DNA of 64,000 nt from Streptomyces caniscabiei (lineage in GTDB: Bacteria; Actinomycetota; Actinomycetes; Streptomycetales; Streptomycetaceae), in the NCBI RefSeq assembly GCF_014930365.1, contig NZ_JABXWI010000005.1, positions 186,001 through 250,000 on the forward strand, written 5' to 3'. A model generated the notes under the pieces. That model had not been told where the DNA came from, searched no databases, and was given only the letters and a program-made list of their open reading frames with translations. Positions 1 through 8,786 of the stretch are shown here, one piece after another (the first letter of the stretch is position 1; every line of letters begins with the position of its first letter). A program made the position numbers and the translations under genes.

Positions 1-189
1 GGGCCGTTCCGTTATGGAAGCGCTCTCCGAAAGGGCTCCCCGCACGCCCCTTGGTCCACTACTGTTTCAACGGTCAATCTCCCGATTGTGTGACGACCGC
101 CAGGGTTTGCACACACGGGTGACACGTACCACCCTCCCTGATCCGCATGACGATTCGCGTCCGCTTCGGCGACGCCGAAGGAACCGCGC

Positions 190-1116
190 ATGCCGCCACA
201 CAAGCCCGGACCTGATCCGGACCAGACCACGCCCAACCTTCCGGTGCTGAGATCCGCGAAGGTGTGGGAGACGGGTGTCGCCCCGAACGACACCCGAATA
301 CCGGGCACGCGCCGCCTCTGGCTGGCCGGCGCCCTGGCCCTCGCCGTCGTGTCGTCGTGCGTCACCGCGATCACCCTCCAGGGCAGCGGACCTGACGACT
401 CGTCGCGGAACGGGCACACCACCGCCGCCGGCGACGACCGTGTCCTGCCCTCCCTCTCGCTCCCGCCCACGTCGCCCCCCGCGACCTCGGCGCCGGACGG
501 CAAGAGCGGTCTGTCGGAGCCCCAGGGCGCCGAGGGCGACGTCGAGGAGACCGACGGCAAGGGCAAGACCGAGGACGCCGACGACGCCAAGGGCTCCGGC
601 TCGTCCGACGACAAGCAGCAGGGCGGCGCGAAGCCGACCGCCGAGCCGTCGAAGGCGCCCGCGCCCACGAAGAAGCCGCCGTCCACCTCGACCACGCGCA
701 AGTCCGTACGGTCCGTCAACTACCCGGACCGCTACTGGCACCTGCGCGACGGCGGGATCCAGCTGGACCAGGTGAGCTCCCGCAGCGGCAGCGAGACCAG
801 GGAGGACTCCTCCTTCAAGGTCGTCTCCGGCCTCGCGAACTCCTCCTGCTACTCCTTCCGCATGGCGGACGGCCGCTACGTGCGCCACCAGAACTTCGTG
901 CTCCGCGCGTCCGGCAACGACGGCTCCCGCCTCTTCCAGCAGGACGCCACCTTCTGCCCCCGCTCGGGCTACTCGGGTTCGGTCATGCTGGAGTCGGTGA
1001 ACTACCCCGGCTACTTCGTCCGCCACCGCAGCTTCCAGCTCCGCCTCGAACGCGCCGAACACAGCGGCTACTTCTACGCGGACGCCACGTTCAACCTGGT
1101 GAAGGGCTTCTCCTGA
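190..1116 (+). CDS. Membrane-anchored AbfB-domain protein
   Basis: The product has 308 aa. One hydrophobic segment at about residues 43-63 follows a short basic cytoplasmic N-terminus. A Ser/Thr/Pro/Lys/Asp-rich, probably extended linker runs to about residue 175. The last 130 residues form a beta-trefoil-like domain with repeated YPxRYWHLRDG and YPGYFVRHRSF motifs, typical of the arabinose-binding AbfB (CBM42-like) domain. There is no catalytic domain, so it probably displays a sugar-binding module outside the membrane; the ligand is not known. The ATG at 190 has GAAGGA seven bases upstream. It converges on the suf operon and ends just before a strong hairpin. The domain call is good; the cellular role is inference. 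Confidence 0.8.
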   Translation: MPPHKPGPDPDQTTPNLPVLRSAKVWETGVAPNDTRIPGTRRLWLAGALALAVVSSCVTAITLQGSGPDDSSRNGHTTAAGDDRVLPSLSLPPTSPPATSAPDGKSGLSEPQGAEGDVEETDGKGKTEDADDAKGSGSSDDKQQGGAKPTAEPSKAPAPTKKPPSTSTTRKSVRSVNYPDRYWHLRDGGIQLDQVSSRSGSETREDSSFKVVSGLANSSCYSFRMADGRYVRHQNFVLRASGNDGSRLFQQDATFCPRSGYSGSVMLESVNYPGYFVRHRSFQLRLERAEHSGYFYADATFNLVKGFS

Positions 1117-1134
1117 CCGGACGCCCCACCGCGG

Positions 1135-1179
1135 ACATGGGTGTGGCCCCCGGCTAACCGCCGGGGGCCACACCCATGT
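1135..1179. terminator. Bidirectional terminator between the AbfB gene and the suf operon
   Basis: Perfect inverted repeat with two 19-bp arms (1135-1153 and 1161-1179) and a 7-nt loop, placed between two convergent genes. There is no T-run, which is usual for Streptomyces terminators. Confidence 0.85.
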
Positions 1180-1188
1180 TCACAGGTC

Positions 1189-1521
1189 TCAGACGTTGAA
1201 CCCGAGCGCCCGAAGCTGCTCACGGCCGTCGTCGGTGATCTTGTCGGGGCCCCACGGGGGCATCCAGACCCAGTTGATGCGCAACTCGTTGACGATGCCG
1301 TCCGTCGCGGACTTGGCCTGGTCCTCGATGACGTCGGTCAGCGGGCAGGCCGCCGAGGTCAGGGTCATGTCGATCGTCGCGATGTTCGCGTCGTCGATGT
1401 GGATGCCGTAGATCAGGCCCAGGTTGACGACATCGATGCCCAGCTCGGGGTCGACGACGTCGTACAGGGCCTCGCGGACCTCCTCCTCGGAGGCCGGCTT
1501 CATCTCCAGGGTCTCGCTCAT
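1189..1521 (-). CDS. sufT: Metal-sulfur cluster assembly factor (DUF59/MIP18, SufT-like)
   Basis: A 110-aa single-domain protein of the DUF59/PaaD family. It has the conserved DPELGIDVVNLGLIYG stretch at about residues 24-39 and the conserved Cys in TSAACPL at about residue 59. Relatives act in iron-sulfur cluster maturation or carriage. It is the last gene of the suf operon. Its ATG overlaps the sufU stop by 4 nt (ATGA), so translation is probably coupled. The frame is open further upstream, but that part lies inside sufU and is not coding. The family is certain; the precise target proteins are unknown. Confidence 0.9.
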   Translation of the reverse strand: MSETLEMKPASEEEVREALYDVVDPELGIDVVNLGLIYGIHIDDANIATIDMTLTSAACPLTDVIEDQAKSATDGIVNELRINWVWMPPWGPDKITDDGREQLRALGFNV

Positions 1522-1988
1522 GCCGTCTTCCTTTCGACGTCGGCGTCGGCGCCCAGCGCCTGGGCCGTCGCGTCCTTCCACGCCATCCAGCTGAGGAGGG
1601 CGCACTTGACCCGGGCGGGGTACTTGGAGACACCGGCGAACGCGACCGCGTCCTCCAGCACCTCCTCCATCGCGTCGTCCGGCTCGATCTTCCCCTTGGA
1701 CTGCATCAGCTCCAGGAACGTCTCCTGGATCTTCCGCGCGTCCGTGAGGTCCTTGCCGACCAGGAGATCGTTCAGCACGGAGGCCGAGGCCTGGCTGATG
1801 GAGCAGCCCTGGCCCTCGTACGACACGTCCGCGATGGTCGTGCCGTCGTACTTCACTCGCAGGGTGATCTCGTCGCCGCACGTCGGGTTCACGTGGTGCA
1901 CCTCGGCGTCACCGTCCCGCAAGCCCCGCCCGTGGGGGTGCTTGTAGTGGTCCAGGATGACTTCCTGGTACATCGAGTCCAGCTTCAT
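1518..1988 (-). CDS. sufU: Iron-sulfur assembly scaffold / sulfur acceptor SufU
   Basis: The 156-aa protein is the usual SufU length. Three conserved cysteines are visible, in NPTCGDEI, GQGCSISQAS and VKCALLSW, with the Asp of CGDE; in Gram-positive SufU these bind zinc and accept sulfur from SufS. It follows sufS by 16 nt and overlaps sufT by 4 nt. In Gram-positive bacteria SufU replaces SufE as the partner of SufS and passes persulfide sulfur to SufBCD. Its position directly after sufS supports that job here. Confidence 0.95.
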   Translation of the reverse strand: MKLDSMYQEVILDHYKHPHGRGLRDGDAEVHHVNPTCGDEITLRVKYDGTTIADVSYEGQGCSISQASASVLNDLLVGKDLTDARKIQETFLELMQSKGKIEPDDAMEEVLEDAVAFAGVSKYPARVKCALLSWMAWKDATAQALGADADVERKTA

Positions 1989-2004
1989 GCGATCGCTCGT
2001 CCCC

Positions 2005-3261
2005 TCAGCCGAAGAAGTTCCGTACGTGCTCCAGGCCTTCGACCAGGGCGTCGATCTCGGCCGGCGTGGAGTACAGATAGAACGACGCTCGGGTGGTCGC
2101 GGGAATTCCGTACCGCAGGCAGACGGGACGGGCGCAGTGGTGGCCGACCCGGACCGCGATGCCCTGCTCGTCGAGGACCTGGCCCACGTCGTGCGGGTGG
2201 ATGTCGCCGAGGGTGAAGGAGATCGCCGCGCCCCGGTCCTCGGCCGTGGCGGGGCCGATGATCCTGAGGTCCGGAACCTCCGTCAGCCGCTTCACCGCGT
2301 ACTCGGTGATCGCGTGCTCATGGGCGAGGACCTTGTCCATGCCGATGGAGTTCAGGTAGTCGATCGCCGCACCGAGGCCGACCGCCTGCGCGATCGGCGG
2401 GGTGCCCGCCTCGAACTTGTGCGGGGCGGGGGCGTACGTCGACGAGTGCATCGACACCGTCTCGATCATCTCGCCGCCGCCGAGGAACGGAGGCAGGTCC
2501 TCCAGCAGCTCCTGGCGGCCCCAGAGCACACCGATGCCCGTCGGACCGCACATCTTGTGGCCGGTGAAGGCCACGAAGTCGGCCTGGAGCGCCTGCACGT
2601 CCAGCGGCATGTGCGGCGCGGCCTGCGAGGCGTCGATGCAGACCAGCGCACCGACCTCCTGCGCCCGGCGCACTATCGCCTCGACGGGGTTGACCGTGCC
2701 GAGGATGTTGGAGACCAGCACGAAGGAGACGATCTTCGTCTTCTCGGTGATGATCTCCTCGATGTTGGAGAGGTCGAGGCGGCCGTCGTCGGTCAGCCCG
2801 AACCACTTCAGCTTCGCGCCCGTGCGCTGCGAGAGCAGCTGCCACGGCACGATGTTGGAGTGGTGCTCCATCTCCGTGATGACGATCTCGGTCTCGGCGT
2901 CCACGCGGTAGGGCTCGTCGGCCCAGCCCAGCATGTTCGCCACGAGGTTGAGCGACTCGGAGGCGTTCTTGGTGAAGATCACCTCGTCGCGCGAGGGCGC
3001 GTTGACGAACTCCGCGACCTTGTCGCGCGCGCCCTCGTACAGCGCCGTGGCCTCCTCGGCGAGCACATGCACACCGCGGTGGACGTTGGCGTTGTAGCGC
3101 TCGTAGTACTCGCTCAGGGCGTCCAGCACCTGGCGCGGCTTCTGCGAGGTCGCCGCGTTGTCCAGGTACACGAGCTTCCGGCCGTCGTGGACCTGACGGT
3201 CCAGGATGGGGAAGTCCTTGCGGATCGCCTCGGTGTCGAGGAGGCCCGGCAGCTGTGTCAC
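2005..3261 (-). CDS. sufS: Cysteine desulfurase SufS
   Basis: The 418-aa protein is a class II, PLP-dependent cysteine desulfurase. It contains the PLP lysine in FTGHKMCGPTG (K236) and the persulfide-carrying cysteine in VGHHCARP near residue 374. It takes sulfur from L-cysteine, releases alanine and feeds the SufBCD scaffold through SufU. Its start codon overlaps the sufC stop by 4 nt and sufU follows by 16 nt, as in a typical actinobacterial suf operon. Confidence 0.97.
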   Translation of the reverse strand: MTQLPGLLDTEAIRKDFPILDRQVHDGRKLVYLDNAATSQKPRQVLDALSEYYERYNANVHRGVHVLAEEATALYEGARDKVAEFVNAPSRDEVIFTKNASESLNLVANMLGWADEPYRVDAETEIVITEMEHHSNIVPWQLLSQRTGAKLKWFGLTDDGRLDLSNIEEIITEKTKIVSFVLVSNILGTVNPVEAIVRRAQEVGALVCIDASQAAPHMPLDVQALQADFVAFTGHKMCGPTGIGVLWGRQELLEDLPPFLGGGEMIETVSMHSSTYAPAPHKFEAGTPPIAQAVGLGAAIDYLNSIGMDKVLAHEHAITEYAVKRLTEVPDLRIIGPATAEDRGAAISFTLGDIHPHDVGQVLDEQGIAVRVGHHCARPVCLRYGIPATTRASFYLYSTPAEIDALVEGLEHVRNFFG

Positions 3262-4022
3262 GCGGATGCGCCACCCTTCACGTACTTGTCGTAGCCCTCG
3301 GCCTCGAGCTGGTCCGCGAGCTCCGGGCCGCCGGACTCGGCGATACGGCCGTTCGCGAACACGTGCACCTGGTCGGGCTTGATGTAGCGCAGGATGCGCG
3401 TGTAGTGCGTGATCAGCAGGGTGCCGACCTCGCCGGTCTCGCGGACGCGGTTGACGCCCTCGGAGACGATGCGCAGCGCGTCGACGTCCAGACCGGAGTC
3501 CGTCTCGTCGAGGATCGCGACCTTCGGCTTGAGCAGCTCCAGCTGGAGGATCTCGTGGCGCTTCTTCTCACCGCCGGAGAAGCCCTCGTTGACGTTGCGC
3601 TCGGCGAAGGAGGGGTCCATGTTGAGGCGCTGCATGGCCTCCTTGACCTCCTTCACCCAGGTGCGCAGCTTGGGGGCCTCGCCGCGGATGGCGGTGGCGG
3701 AGGTGCGCAGGAAGTTGGAGACCGAGACGCCGGGGACCTCGACCGGGTACTGCATCGCCAGGAACAGGCCCGCGCGGGCGCGCTCGTCGACGGACATCTC
3801 CAGGACGTCCTCGCCGTCGAGCAGGACGGTGCCGCCGGTGATCGTGTACTTCGGGTGACCCGCGAGGGAGTAGGCGAGGGTCGACTTGCCGGAGCCGTTG
3901 GGGCCCATGATGGCGTGCGTCTCGCCCTGCTTCACGGTGAGGTCGACGCCCTTGAGGATCTCCTTCGTGGCGTTGTCGGCCTCGACGGTGACGTGCAGGT
4001 CTCGGATTTCAAGCGTTGCCAT
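3258..4022 (-). CDS. sufC: Fe-S assembly ATPase SufC
   Basis: The 254-aa ABC-type ATPase has Walker A GPNGSGKSTL, signature FSGGEKKRHE and Walker B VAILDETDSGLD. It is soluble, with no membrane segments, and in this family it powers SufB-SufD rearrangement during cluster assembly. It lies between the Rieske ferredoxin gene (7-nt gap) and sufS (4-nt overlap). The gene order, the family-specific KKRHE after the signature and the length all distinguish it from a transporter ATPase. Confidence 0.97.
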   Translation of the reverse strand: MATLEIRDLHVTVEADNATKEILKGVDLTVKQGETHAIMGPNGSGKSTLAYSLAGHPKYTITGGTVLLDGEDVLEMSVDERARAGLFLAMQYPVEVPGVSVSNFLRTSATAIRGEAPKLRTWVKEVKEAMQRLNMDPSFAERNVNEGFSGGEKKRHEILQLELLKPKVAILDETDSGLDVDALRIVSEGVNRVRETGEVGTLLITHYTRILRYIKPDQVHVFANGRIAESGGPELADQLEAEGYDKYVKGGASA

Positions 4023-4029
4023 GGGTGCC

Positions 4030-4350
4030 TCAGGACTCCTGGGTGAGGGAGACGAGCACGTCGTCCCCTTCGATCTTTACGGGGTATACGGGGACGGGGC
4101 GCGTCGCGGGTAGGCCGGACGGCTTACCGGTTCTGAGGTCGAACGCGGAGCCGTGCAGCCAGCACTCGATCTGACAGTCCTCCACCTCGCCCTCGGAGAG
4201 CGAGACGTTCGCGTGGGAGCAGATGTCGTGGATGGCGAACACCTCCCCCTCGGTCTGTACGACCGAGACCGGCGTGCCGTCGAGTTCCACCCGCTTCGGG
4301 GTGTCCTCCTCCAGCTCGCTCAGCCCGCAGGCGCGTACGTAGGTGGTCAT
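4030..4350 (-). CDS. Rieske-type [2Fe-2S] ferredoxin in the suf operon
   Basis: The 106-aa protein carries the Rieske motif: C44-x-H46 in ICSHANV and C63-x2-H66 in CWLHGS. It resembles the soluble ferredoxins of aromatic-ring dioxygenases such as the phenylpropionate/cinnamate dioxygenase ferredoxin subunit, and annotation pipelines often give that name. No dioxygenase or ferredoxin reductase gene is nearby. It sits inside the suf operon, overlapping sufD by 4 nt and 7 nt before sufC. An electron-transfer or cluster-carrying role for Fe-S assembly is therefore more likely than aromatic catabolism. That role is inference from context. Confidence 0.88.
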   Translation of the reverse strand: MTTYVRACGLSELEEDTPKRVELDGTPVSVVQTEGEVFAIHDICSHANVSLSEGEVEDCQIECWLHGSAFDLRTGKPSGLPATRPVPVYPVKIEGDDVLVSLTQES

Positions 4351-5540
4351 CGACCCGATCCAGACACGGTCTCCAGCTCCTCGTCGATCTTCACGAGGAG
4401 GCGTTCCTGGATGTCGTCGATGCCGATCTGCTGGACCAGCTCGGCGAAGAAGCCGCGGACGACGAGGCGGCGGGCCTCTTCGGCCGGGATGCCGCGGGCC
4501 ATCAGGTAGAAGAGCTGCTCGTCGTCGAAGCGGCCGGTCGCCGAGGCGTGGCCGGCGCCGACGATCTCGCCGGTCTCGATCTCCAGGTTCGGCACGGAGT
4601 CGACCCGGGCGCCGTCCGTGAGGACCAGGTTCCGGTTCATCTCGTAGGTGTCGGTGCCCTCGGCCTTGGCCTCGATCAGCACGTCGCCGATCCAGACCGC
4701 GTGGGCGCCGTCGCCCTGGAGCGCGCCCTTGTAGACCACGTTCGACTTGCAGTGCGGGGTGTTGTGGTCGACCAGGAGGCGGTGCTCCTGGTGCTGCCCC
4801 TTGTCGGTGAAGTAGAGCCCGAACAGCTCGGCCTCGCCGCCGGTCCCGGCGTAGGCGACGCGGGGGTGGAGGCGGACGACGTCGCCGCCGAAGGTGACGA
4901 CGATCGACTTGAAGGACGCGTCCCGGCCGACCAGCGCGTTGTGCTGGGCCACGTGGACGGCCTTGTCGTCCCAGTCCTGGACGGAGACGACGGTCAGCTT
5001 GGCGCCGTCGCCCAGGACGTAGTCGACGTTGGCGGCGAGCACCGCGTCACCGGTGTGGTCGATGACGACGACGGCCTCGGCGAAGGCACCCAGCTCGATC
5101 ACCTGGTGGGCGTAGGCGGTGCCGCCCTCGCCGTGCACGGCGATCCGGATCGGCTCGGCGAGGACCGTCTCCTTGGGGACGGTGATCACGCCGGCCTTCT
5201 CGAACGCCGAGTAGGCCTGGGCGGCGACGCGGTCCACCGGGGTGCCGGCCTTGCCGAGGCGGGCGTCGTCGCGGCCGACGGCCTCGACGGTGACGCCCTC
5301 GGGGGCCTGGACGTCGACCTTCAGGCCGTCGCCGGTGGCGACGGCGGTGCCGTCGTGCAGCCCGCGCAGGCGCTCCAGCGGGGTGAACCGCCACTCCTCC
5401 TCGCGGCCGTGCGGCACGGGGAAGTCCGCCACGTCGAAGGACGGGGGCGCGCTCATGCGCGTGGCGACGGTCGACTCGGCGGCCACCGCGATCGAGCCGG
5501 CGGTGGTGCTCCCCACCGGGATGTTCTGAGCCTCAGCCAT
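4347..5540 (-). CDS. sufD: Fe-S cluster assembly protein SufD
   Basis: The 397-aa SufD-family protein has a divergent N-terminal region and the conserved beta-helical core (for example GKAELFGLYFTDKGQH-like and HCKSNVVYKG segments) ending in a helical C-terminus. It forms the SufBC2D scaffold with SufB and SufC. It follows sufB by 88 nt, a gap that holds a strong hairpin, and overlaps the Rieske gene by 4 nt. The core resembles SufB, as expected for these paralogues. Confidence 0.95.
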   Translation of the reverse strand: MAEAQNIPVGSTTAGSIAVAAESTVATRMSAPPSFDVADFPVPHGREEEWRFTPLERLRGLHDGTAVATGDGLKVDVQAPEGVTVEAVGRDDARLGKAGTPVDRVAAQAYSAFEKAGVITVPKETVLAEPIRIAVHGEGGTAYAHQVIELGAFAEAVVVIDHTGDAVLAANVDYVLGDGAKLTVVSVQDWDDKAVHVAQHNALVGRDASFKSIVVTFGGDVVRLHPRVAYAGTGGEAELFGLYFTDKGQHQEHRLLVDHNTPHCKSNVVYKGALQGDGAHAVWIGDVLIEAKAEGTDTYEMNRNLVLTDGARVDSVPNLEIETGEIVGAGHASATGRFDDEQLFYLMARGIPAEEARRLVVRGFFAELVQQIGIDDIQERLLVKIDEELETVSGSGR

Positions 5541-5577
5541 GGCTGTCGGTCTGCTCTCTTCCTACGTTTACGATCTT

Positions 5578-5602
5578 CGGCCCGCCCCGGAGAGGCGGGC
5601 CG
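5578..5602 (-). terminator. Intra-operon hairpin between sufB and sufD (attenuator candidate)
   Basis: A 9-bp perfect GC-rich inverted repeat (CGGCCCGCC at 5578-5586 and its complement at 5594-5602) with a 7-nt loop lies in the only sizeable gap of the suf operon. It could lower readthrough or stabilise the upstream sufR-sufB mRNA. Function is inferred from position only. Confidence 0.5.
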
Positions 5603-5628
5603 CCTGCTGCTGGACCGGAGGGCGGTGC

Positions 5629-7053
5629 TTAGCCGACCGCGCCTTCCATCTGCAGCTCGATCAGCCGGTTGAGCTCCAGCGCGTACTCCATCGGCAGCTC
5701 CTTGGCGATCGGCTCGACGAAGCCGCGCACGATCATCGCCATCGCCTCGAACTCGCTGAGGCCGCGGCTCATCAGGTAGAAGAGCTGGTCCTCGGAGACC
5801 TTGGAGACGGTCGCCTCGTGGCCCATGGAGACGTCGTCCTCGCGGACGTCCACATAGGGGTAGGTGTCGGAGCGGGAGATGGTGTCGACGAGCAGCGCGT
5901 CACACAGCACGTTCGACTTCGAGCCGGGGGCTCCCTCGCCGATCTCGATCAGGCCTCGGTAGGAGGTGCGGCCACCGCCGCGCGCCACCGACTTCGACAC
6001 GATGTTCGAGGAGGTGTTCGGGGCCATGTGGACCATCTTGGCGCCGGCGTCCTGGTGCTGGCCCTCGCCCGCGAACGCGATGGAGAGGGTCTCGCCCTTG
6101 GCGTGCTCGCCCATCAGGTAGACGGCCGGGTACTTCATCGTCACCTTGGAGCCGATGTTGCCGTCGACCCACTCCATGGTCGCGCCCTCGTAGGCCACGG
6201 CGCGCTTGGTGACCAGGTTGTAGACGTTGTTCGACCAGTTCTGGATGGTCGTGTAGCGGCAGCGGGCGCCCTTCTTGACGATGATCTCGACGACCGCGGA
6301 GTGCAGGGAGTCCGACTTGTAGATCGGGGCCGTACAACCCTCGACGTAGTGGACGTAGGCGTCCTCGTCGACGATGATCAGCGTCCGCTCGAACTGGCCC
6401 ATGTTCTCCGTGTTGATACGGAAGTAGGCCTGGAGCGGGATCTCCACGTGCACGCCCTTCGGCACGTAGATGAAGGAACCGCCGGACCACACCGCGGTGT
6501 TCAGCGACGCGAACTTGTTGTCGCCGACCGGGATGACGGTGCCGAAGTACTCCTTGAAGAGCTCGGGGTGCTCCTTCAGGGCGGTGTCGGTGTCGAGGAA
6601 GATGACGCCCTGCTCCTCCAGGTCCTCACGGATCTGGTGGTAGACGACCTCGGACTCGTACTGGGCGGCGACACCGGCGACGAGGCGCTGCTTCTCCGCC
6701 TCGGGGATGCCGAGCTTGTCGTAGGTGTTCTTGATGTCCTCGGGCAGGTCCTCCCAGGACTCCGCCTGCTTCTCCGTGGAGCGCACGAAGTACTTGATGT
6801 TGTCGAAGTCGATGCCCGAGAGGTCCGAGCCCCAGTTCGGCATGGGCTTCTTCTCGAACAGGCGCAGACCCTTGAGACGGAGCTTGGTCATCCACTCCGG
6901 CTCGTTCTTCTTGGCGGAGATGTCCCGGACGACGTCCTCGTTGATGCCACGCTTGGCAGAGGCGCCGGCCTCGTCGGAGTCCGCCCAGCCGTATTCGTAC
7001 TTACCCAGGCCCTCGAGCTCGGGGTGGGCTGTCTCCTCGATGGGGAGAGTCAT
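5629..7053 (-). CDS. sufB: Fe-S cluster assembly protein SufB
   Basis: The 474-aa protein has the expected SufB length and strong family segments ([49 protein letters not shown]). SufB is the main scaffold on which SufS/SufU-derived sulfur and iron are assembled, with SufC and SufD. The Cys of EGCTAP and the downstream beta-helix with its conserved His/Glu residues are intact. The ATG overlaps the sufR stop by 4 nt, so repressor and scaffold are translationally coupled. Confidence 0.97.
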   Translation of the reverse strand: MTLPIEETAHPELEGLGKYEYGWADSDEAGASAKRGINEDVVRDISAKKNEPEWMTKLRLKGLRLFEKKPMPNWGSDLSGIDFDNIKYFVRSTEKQAESWEDLPEDIKNTYDKLGIPEAEKQRLVAGVAAQYESEVVYHQIREDLEEQGVIFLDTDTALKEHPELFKEYFGTVIPVGDNKFASLNTAVWSGGSFIYVPKGVHVEIPLQAYFRINTENMGQFERTLIIVDEDAYVHYVEGCTAPIYKSDSLHSAVVEIIVKKGARCRYTTIQNWSNNVYNLVTKRAVAYEGATMEWVDGNIGSKVTMKYPAVYLMGEHAKGETLSIAFAGEGQHQDAGAKMVHMAPNTSSNIVSKSVARGGGRTSYRGLIEIGEGAPGSKSNVLCDALLVDTISRSDTYPYVDVREDDVSMGHEATVSKVSEDQLFYLMSRGLSEFEAMAMIVRGFVEPIAKELPMEYALELNRLIELQMEGAVG

Positions 7054-7781
7054 GCGGGGTTCCTCCCGGCCGTGCTTGCGGATGCGTTGGTGGCTGTCTT
7101 GGAAATTCTGGGGATGAACGTCGTGCAGACGCCGTCGCCGTGGGCGATGGTGGCCAGCCGCTGGACGTGTGTACCGAGCAGTTCGGCGAAGAGCTCGGTC
7201 TCGGCCTCGCAGAGCTGCGGGAACTGCTCGGCCACATGGGCCACCGGGCAGTGGTGCTGGCAGAGCTGCTCCCCCTGGTGGGGGTGAGGGGCACTGCGTG
7301 CCGTAGCAGCGTACCCGTCGGCACTCAAGGCCTTGGCCAGGGCTTCGGTCTTCTCGTCGGGGTCCGCGGCCTCGACCGCCTCGCGGTAGGCCCCGGACTG
7401 GGCGGCGACCCGGGCGCGGGCGAAGGCGGCGACCGCCTGCTCCCCGCCCTCCTGGTCGGCGATCCAGCGGAGCGCGTCGGTGGCGAGCTTGTCGTACGAC
7501 TGGTCGAAGGCGTCCCGTCCGCAGTCCGTCAGGGCGAAGACCTTGGCCGGGCGCCCGCGCGTACGCGTGCCGTAGACGCGCTGCTCGCGGGGTTGCACGA
7601 CGTCGTCGGAGACCAGGGCGTCGAGATGACGGCGGACGGCCGCCTGGGTCAGCCCCAGACGCCCGGCGAGGTCGGCGACGGTGGACGGGCCGTGGGACAG
7701 GATGGACCGCGCGACCCGGTTGCGGGTGGACCGCTCACCGGTCGCGAGTTCCTCCTGCGGAGCCTCGCCGACGTTTTTCAC
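7050..7781 (-). CDS. sufR: Fe-S-sensing transcriptional repressor SufR
   Basis: With a GTG start at 7781 the protein has 243 aa: an ArsR/DeoR-like winged helix at about residues 20-80 (HTH around 34-53) and a C-terminal cluster-binding region with C174, C178, C191 and C219. Relatives bind a cluster through such cysteines and repress suf when clusters are plentiful. An in-frame ATG at 7853 would add 24 residues. I prefer the GTG because the CAAC-N6-GTTG operator would otherwise lie inside the gene and because the VKNVGEAPQ start looks like the family start. First gene of the operon; overlaps sufB by 4 nt. Confidence 0.93.
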   Translation of the reverse strand: MKNVGEAPQEELATGERSTRNRVARSILSHGPSTVADLAGRLGLTQAAVRRHLDALVSDDVVQPREQRVYGTRTRGRPAKVFALTDCGRDAFDQSYDKLATDALRWIADQEGGEQAVAAFARARVAAQSGAYREAVEAADPDEKTEALAKALSADGYAATARSAPHPHQGEQLCQHHCPVAHVAEQFPQLCEAETELFAELLGTHVQRLATIAHGDGVCTTFIPRISKTATNASASTAGRNPA

Positions 7782-7794
7782 AACGCCATTGTTG
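7781..7794 (-). promoter_or_regulatory. SufR operator, CAAC-N6-GTTG
   Basis: The sequence CAACGCCATTGTTG is a perfect CAAC-N6-GTTG palindrome. It matches the motif that I recall for S. avermitilis SufR. It touches the first base of the proposed sufR GTG, so bound SufR would cover the start of a leaderless or very short-leader transcript. This is a direct sequence match; binding is inferred. Confidence 0.75.
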
Positions 7795-7853
7795 CGTAAT
7801 TCCTCAGAGCTGGGCAAGCCGCGTCCGTCCGGGCGGGCGGTGCCGTGCATCAC

Positions 7854-7867
7854 TTAGGCATACCTAA
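7854..7867. promoter_or_regulatory. DmdR-like iron box between sufR and the acetyltransferase gene
   Basis: TTAGGCATACCTAA, part of the 6-bp-armed repeat CTTAGG...CCTAAG (7853-7868), resembles the right two thirds of the DmdR/DtxR consensus TTAGGTTAGGCTAACCTAA, recalled from memory. It lies 73 bp upstream of the proposed sufR start and 76 bp before the divergent AAC(3)-like gene. It could let iron status act on either gene. The match is partial. Confidence 0.45.
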
Positions 7868-7942
7868 GCTGACCTGGGGAAACGATCACCGATCGAGCAA
7901 ACCGGTGGCGTCGCGCGGAGCGCTCCGGAAGACTGCCACACC

Positions 7943-8776
7943 ATGTCGACAACCCCTCCCACCGGCCCACTTGTCACCCGCGCCGGCCTGGCGGCGGACC
8001 TGCGCGCCGCCGGGGTCGAGGCCGGCGAGACGCTCCTCGCGCACTCCTCGCTCAGCTCGCTCGGCTGGGTCTGCGGAGGCGCCGTGACAGTCGTGCGCGC
8101 GCTGCTCGACGCGCTCGGTCCGGAGGGCACCCTGGTCGTGCCCAGCCAGTCCGGCGACCTCTCGGATCCCGCGCTCTGGGCGAATCCGCCGATACCCGAG
8201 GAGTGGTGGGAGACCGTCCGCGCCACGATGCCCGGCTACGACCCGGTGACCACCCCCACCCGCGGCATCGGGGTGATCCCGGAGACGGTGCGGACCTGGC
8301 CGGGAGCGCTGCGCAGCGCGCACCCCCAGACCTCCTTCGCGGCGATCGGCCCGGGCGCGGCGGCGCTCCTCGCGGACCACGCCACCGACTGCCGCCTGGG
8401 CGAGCGCAGCCCCCTGGCCCGGCTGGAGGCGGCGGGCGCCCGGGTCCTGCTGCTCGGCGCGGGCTACGACGCCTGCACCTGCTTCCACCTGGCCGAGTAC
8501 CGGATCCCCGCACCGCTGGTGGAGGTCGGGCGGCCGGGCCCGGACGGCTGGGAGGTGGTGACCGAGGTGTCCATCGACGCGGACCGCTTCGACGAGCTGG
8601 GCCACGACTTCGAGCGCGACCGGGGCGTCCGCCGGACCAGGGTGGGCGGGGCGGACGTACGTCTGTTCCCGGTGGCGGACGCGGTGGCGTACGCCGAGCG
8701 CTGGCTCCCCGTGCACCGTCCCCGTGAGGAGGAGATCTCCGGACCCGCCCGCCTCGGCACCCGGCCGCGTACCTAG
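7943..8776 (+). CDS. AAC(3)-family N-acetyltransferase
   Basis: The 277-aa protein belongs to the aminoglycoside 3-N-acetyltransferase / antibiotic acetyltransferase fold. Family segments are [16 protein letters not shown] near the N-terminus, [13 protein letters not shown] at about residue 124, the GERSPLARL stretch and the [15 protein letters not shown] segment carrying the catalytic-region His. Members transfer acetyl from acetyl-CoA to aminoglycosides or other amines. Whether this one gives resistance cannot be told; chromosomal Streptomyces homologues are often not tied to any antibiotic cluster. It is divergent from sufR and stands alone. Confidence 0.85.
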   Translation: MSTTPPTGPLVTRAGLAADLRAAGVEAGETLLAHSSLSSLGWVCGGAVTVVRALLDALGPEGTLVVPSQSGDLSDPALWANPPIPEEWWETVRATMPGYDPVTTPTRGIGVIPETVRTWPGALRSAHPQTSFAAIGPGAAALLADHATDCRLGERSPLARLEAAGARVLLLGAGYDACTCFHLAEYRIPAPLVEVGRPGPDGWEVVTEVSIDADRFDELGHDFERDRGVRRTRVGGADVRLFPVADAVAYAERWLPVHRPREEEISGPARLGTRPRT

Positions 8777-8779
8777 ACT
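8774..8779 (+). promoter_or_regulatory. -10 element TAGACT for a leaderless ABC exporter transcript
   Basis: TAGACT ends seven bases before the ATG at 8787, the spacing expected if transcription starts at the A of the start codon. No Shine-Dalgarno sequence lies between them and no clear -35 is seen. Confidence 0.5.
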
Positions 8780-8786
8780 CGGGCCC

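Noticed and set aside
12-1173. Long open frames on the minus strand opposite the AbfB gene
   Set aside because: They are opposite a gene with a clear domain and ribosome site; their translations are Arg/Gly/Ala-rich with no known domain, as expected for shadow frames in high-GC DNA.
4030-4350. Aromatic dioxygenase ferredoxin function for the Rieske gene
   Set aside because: No oxygenase or reductase genes are nearby and the gene is embedded in the suf operon.
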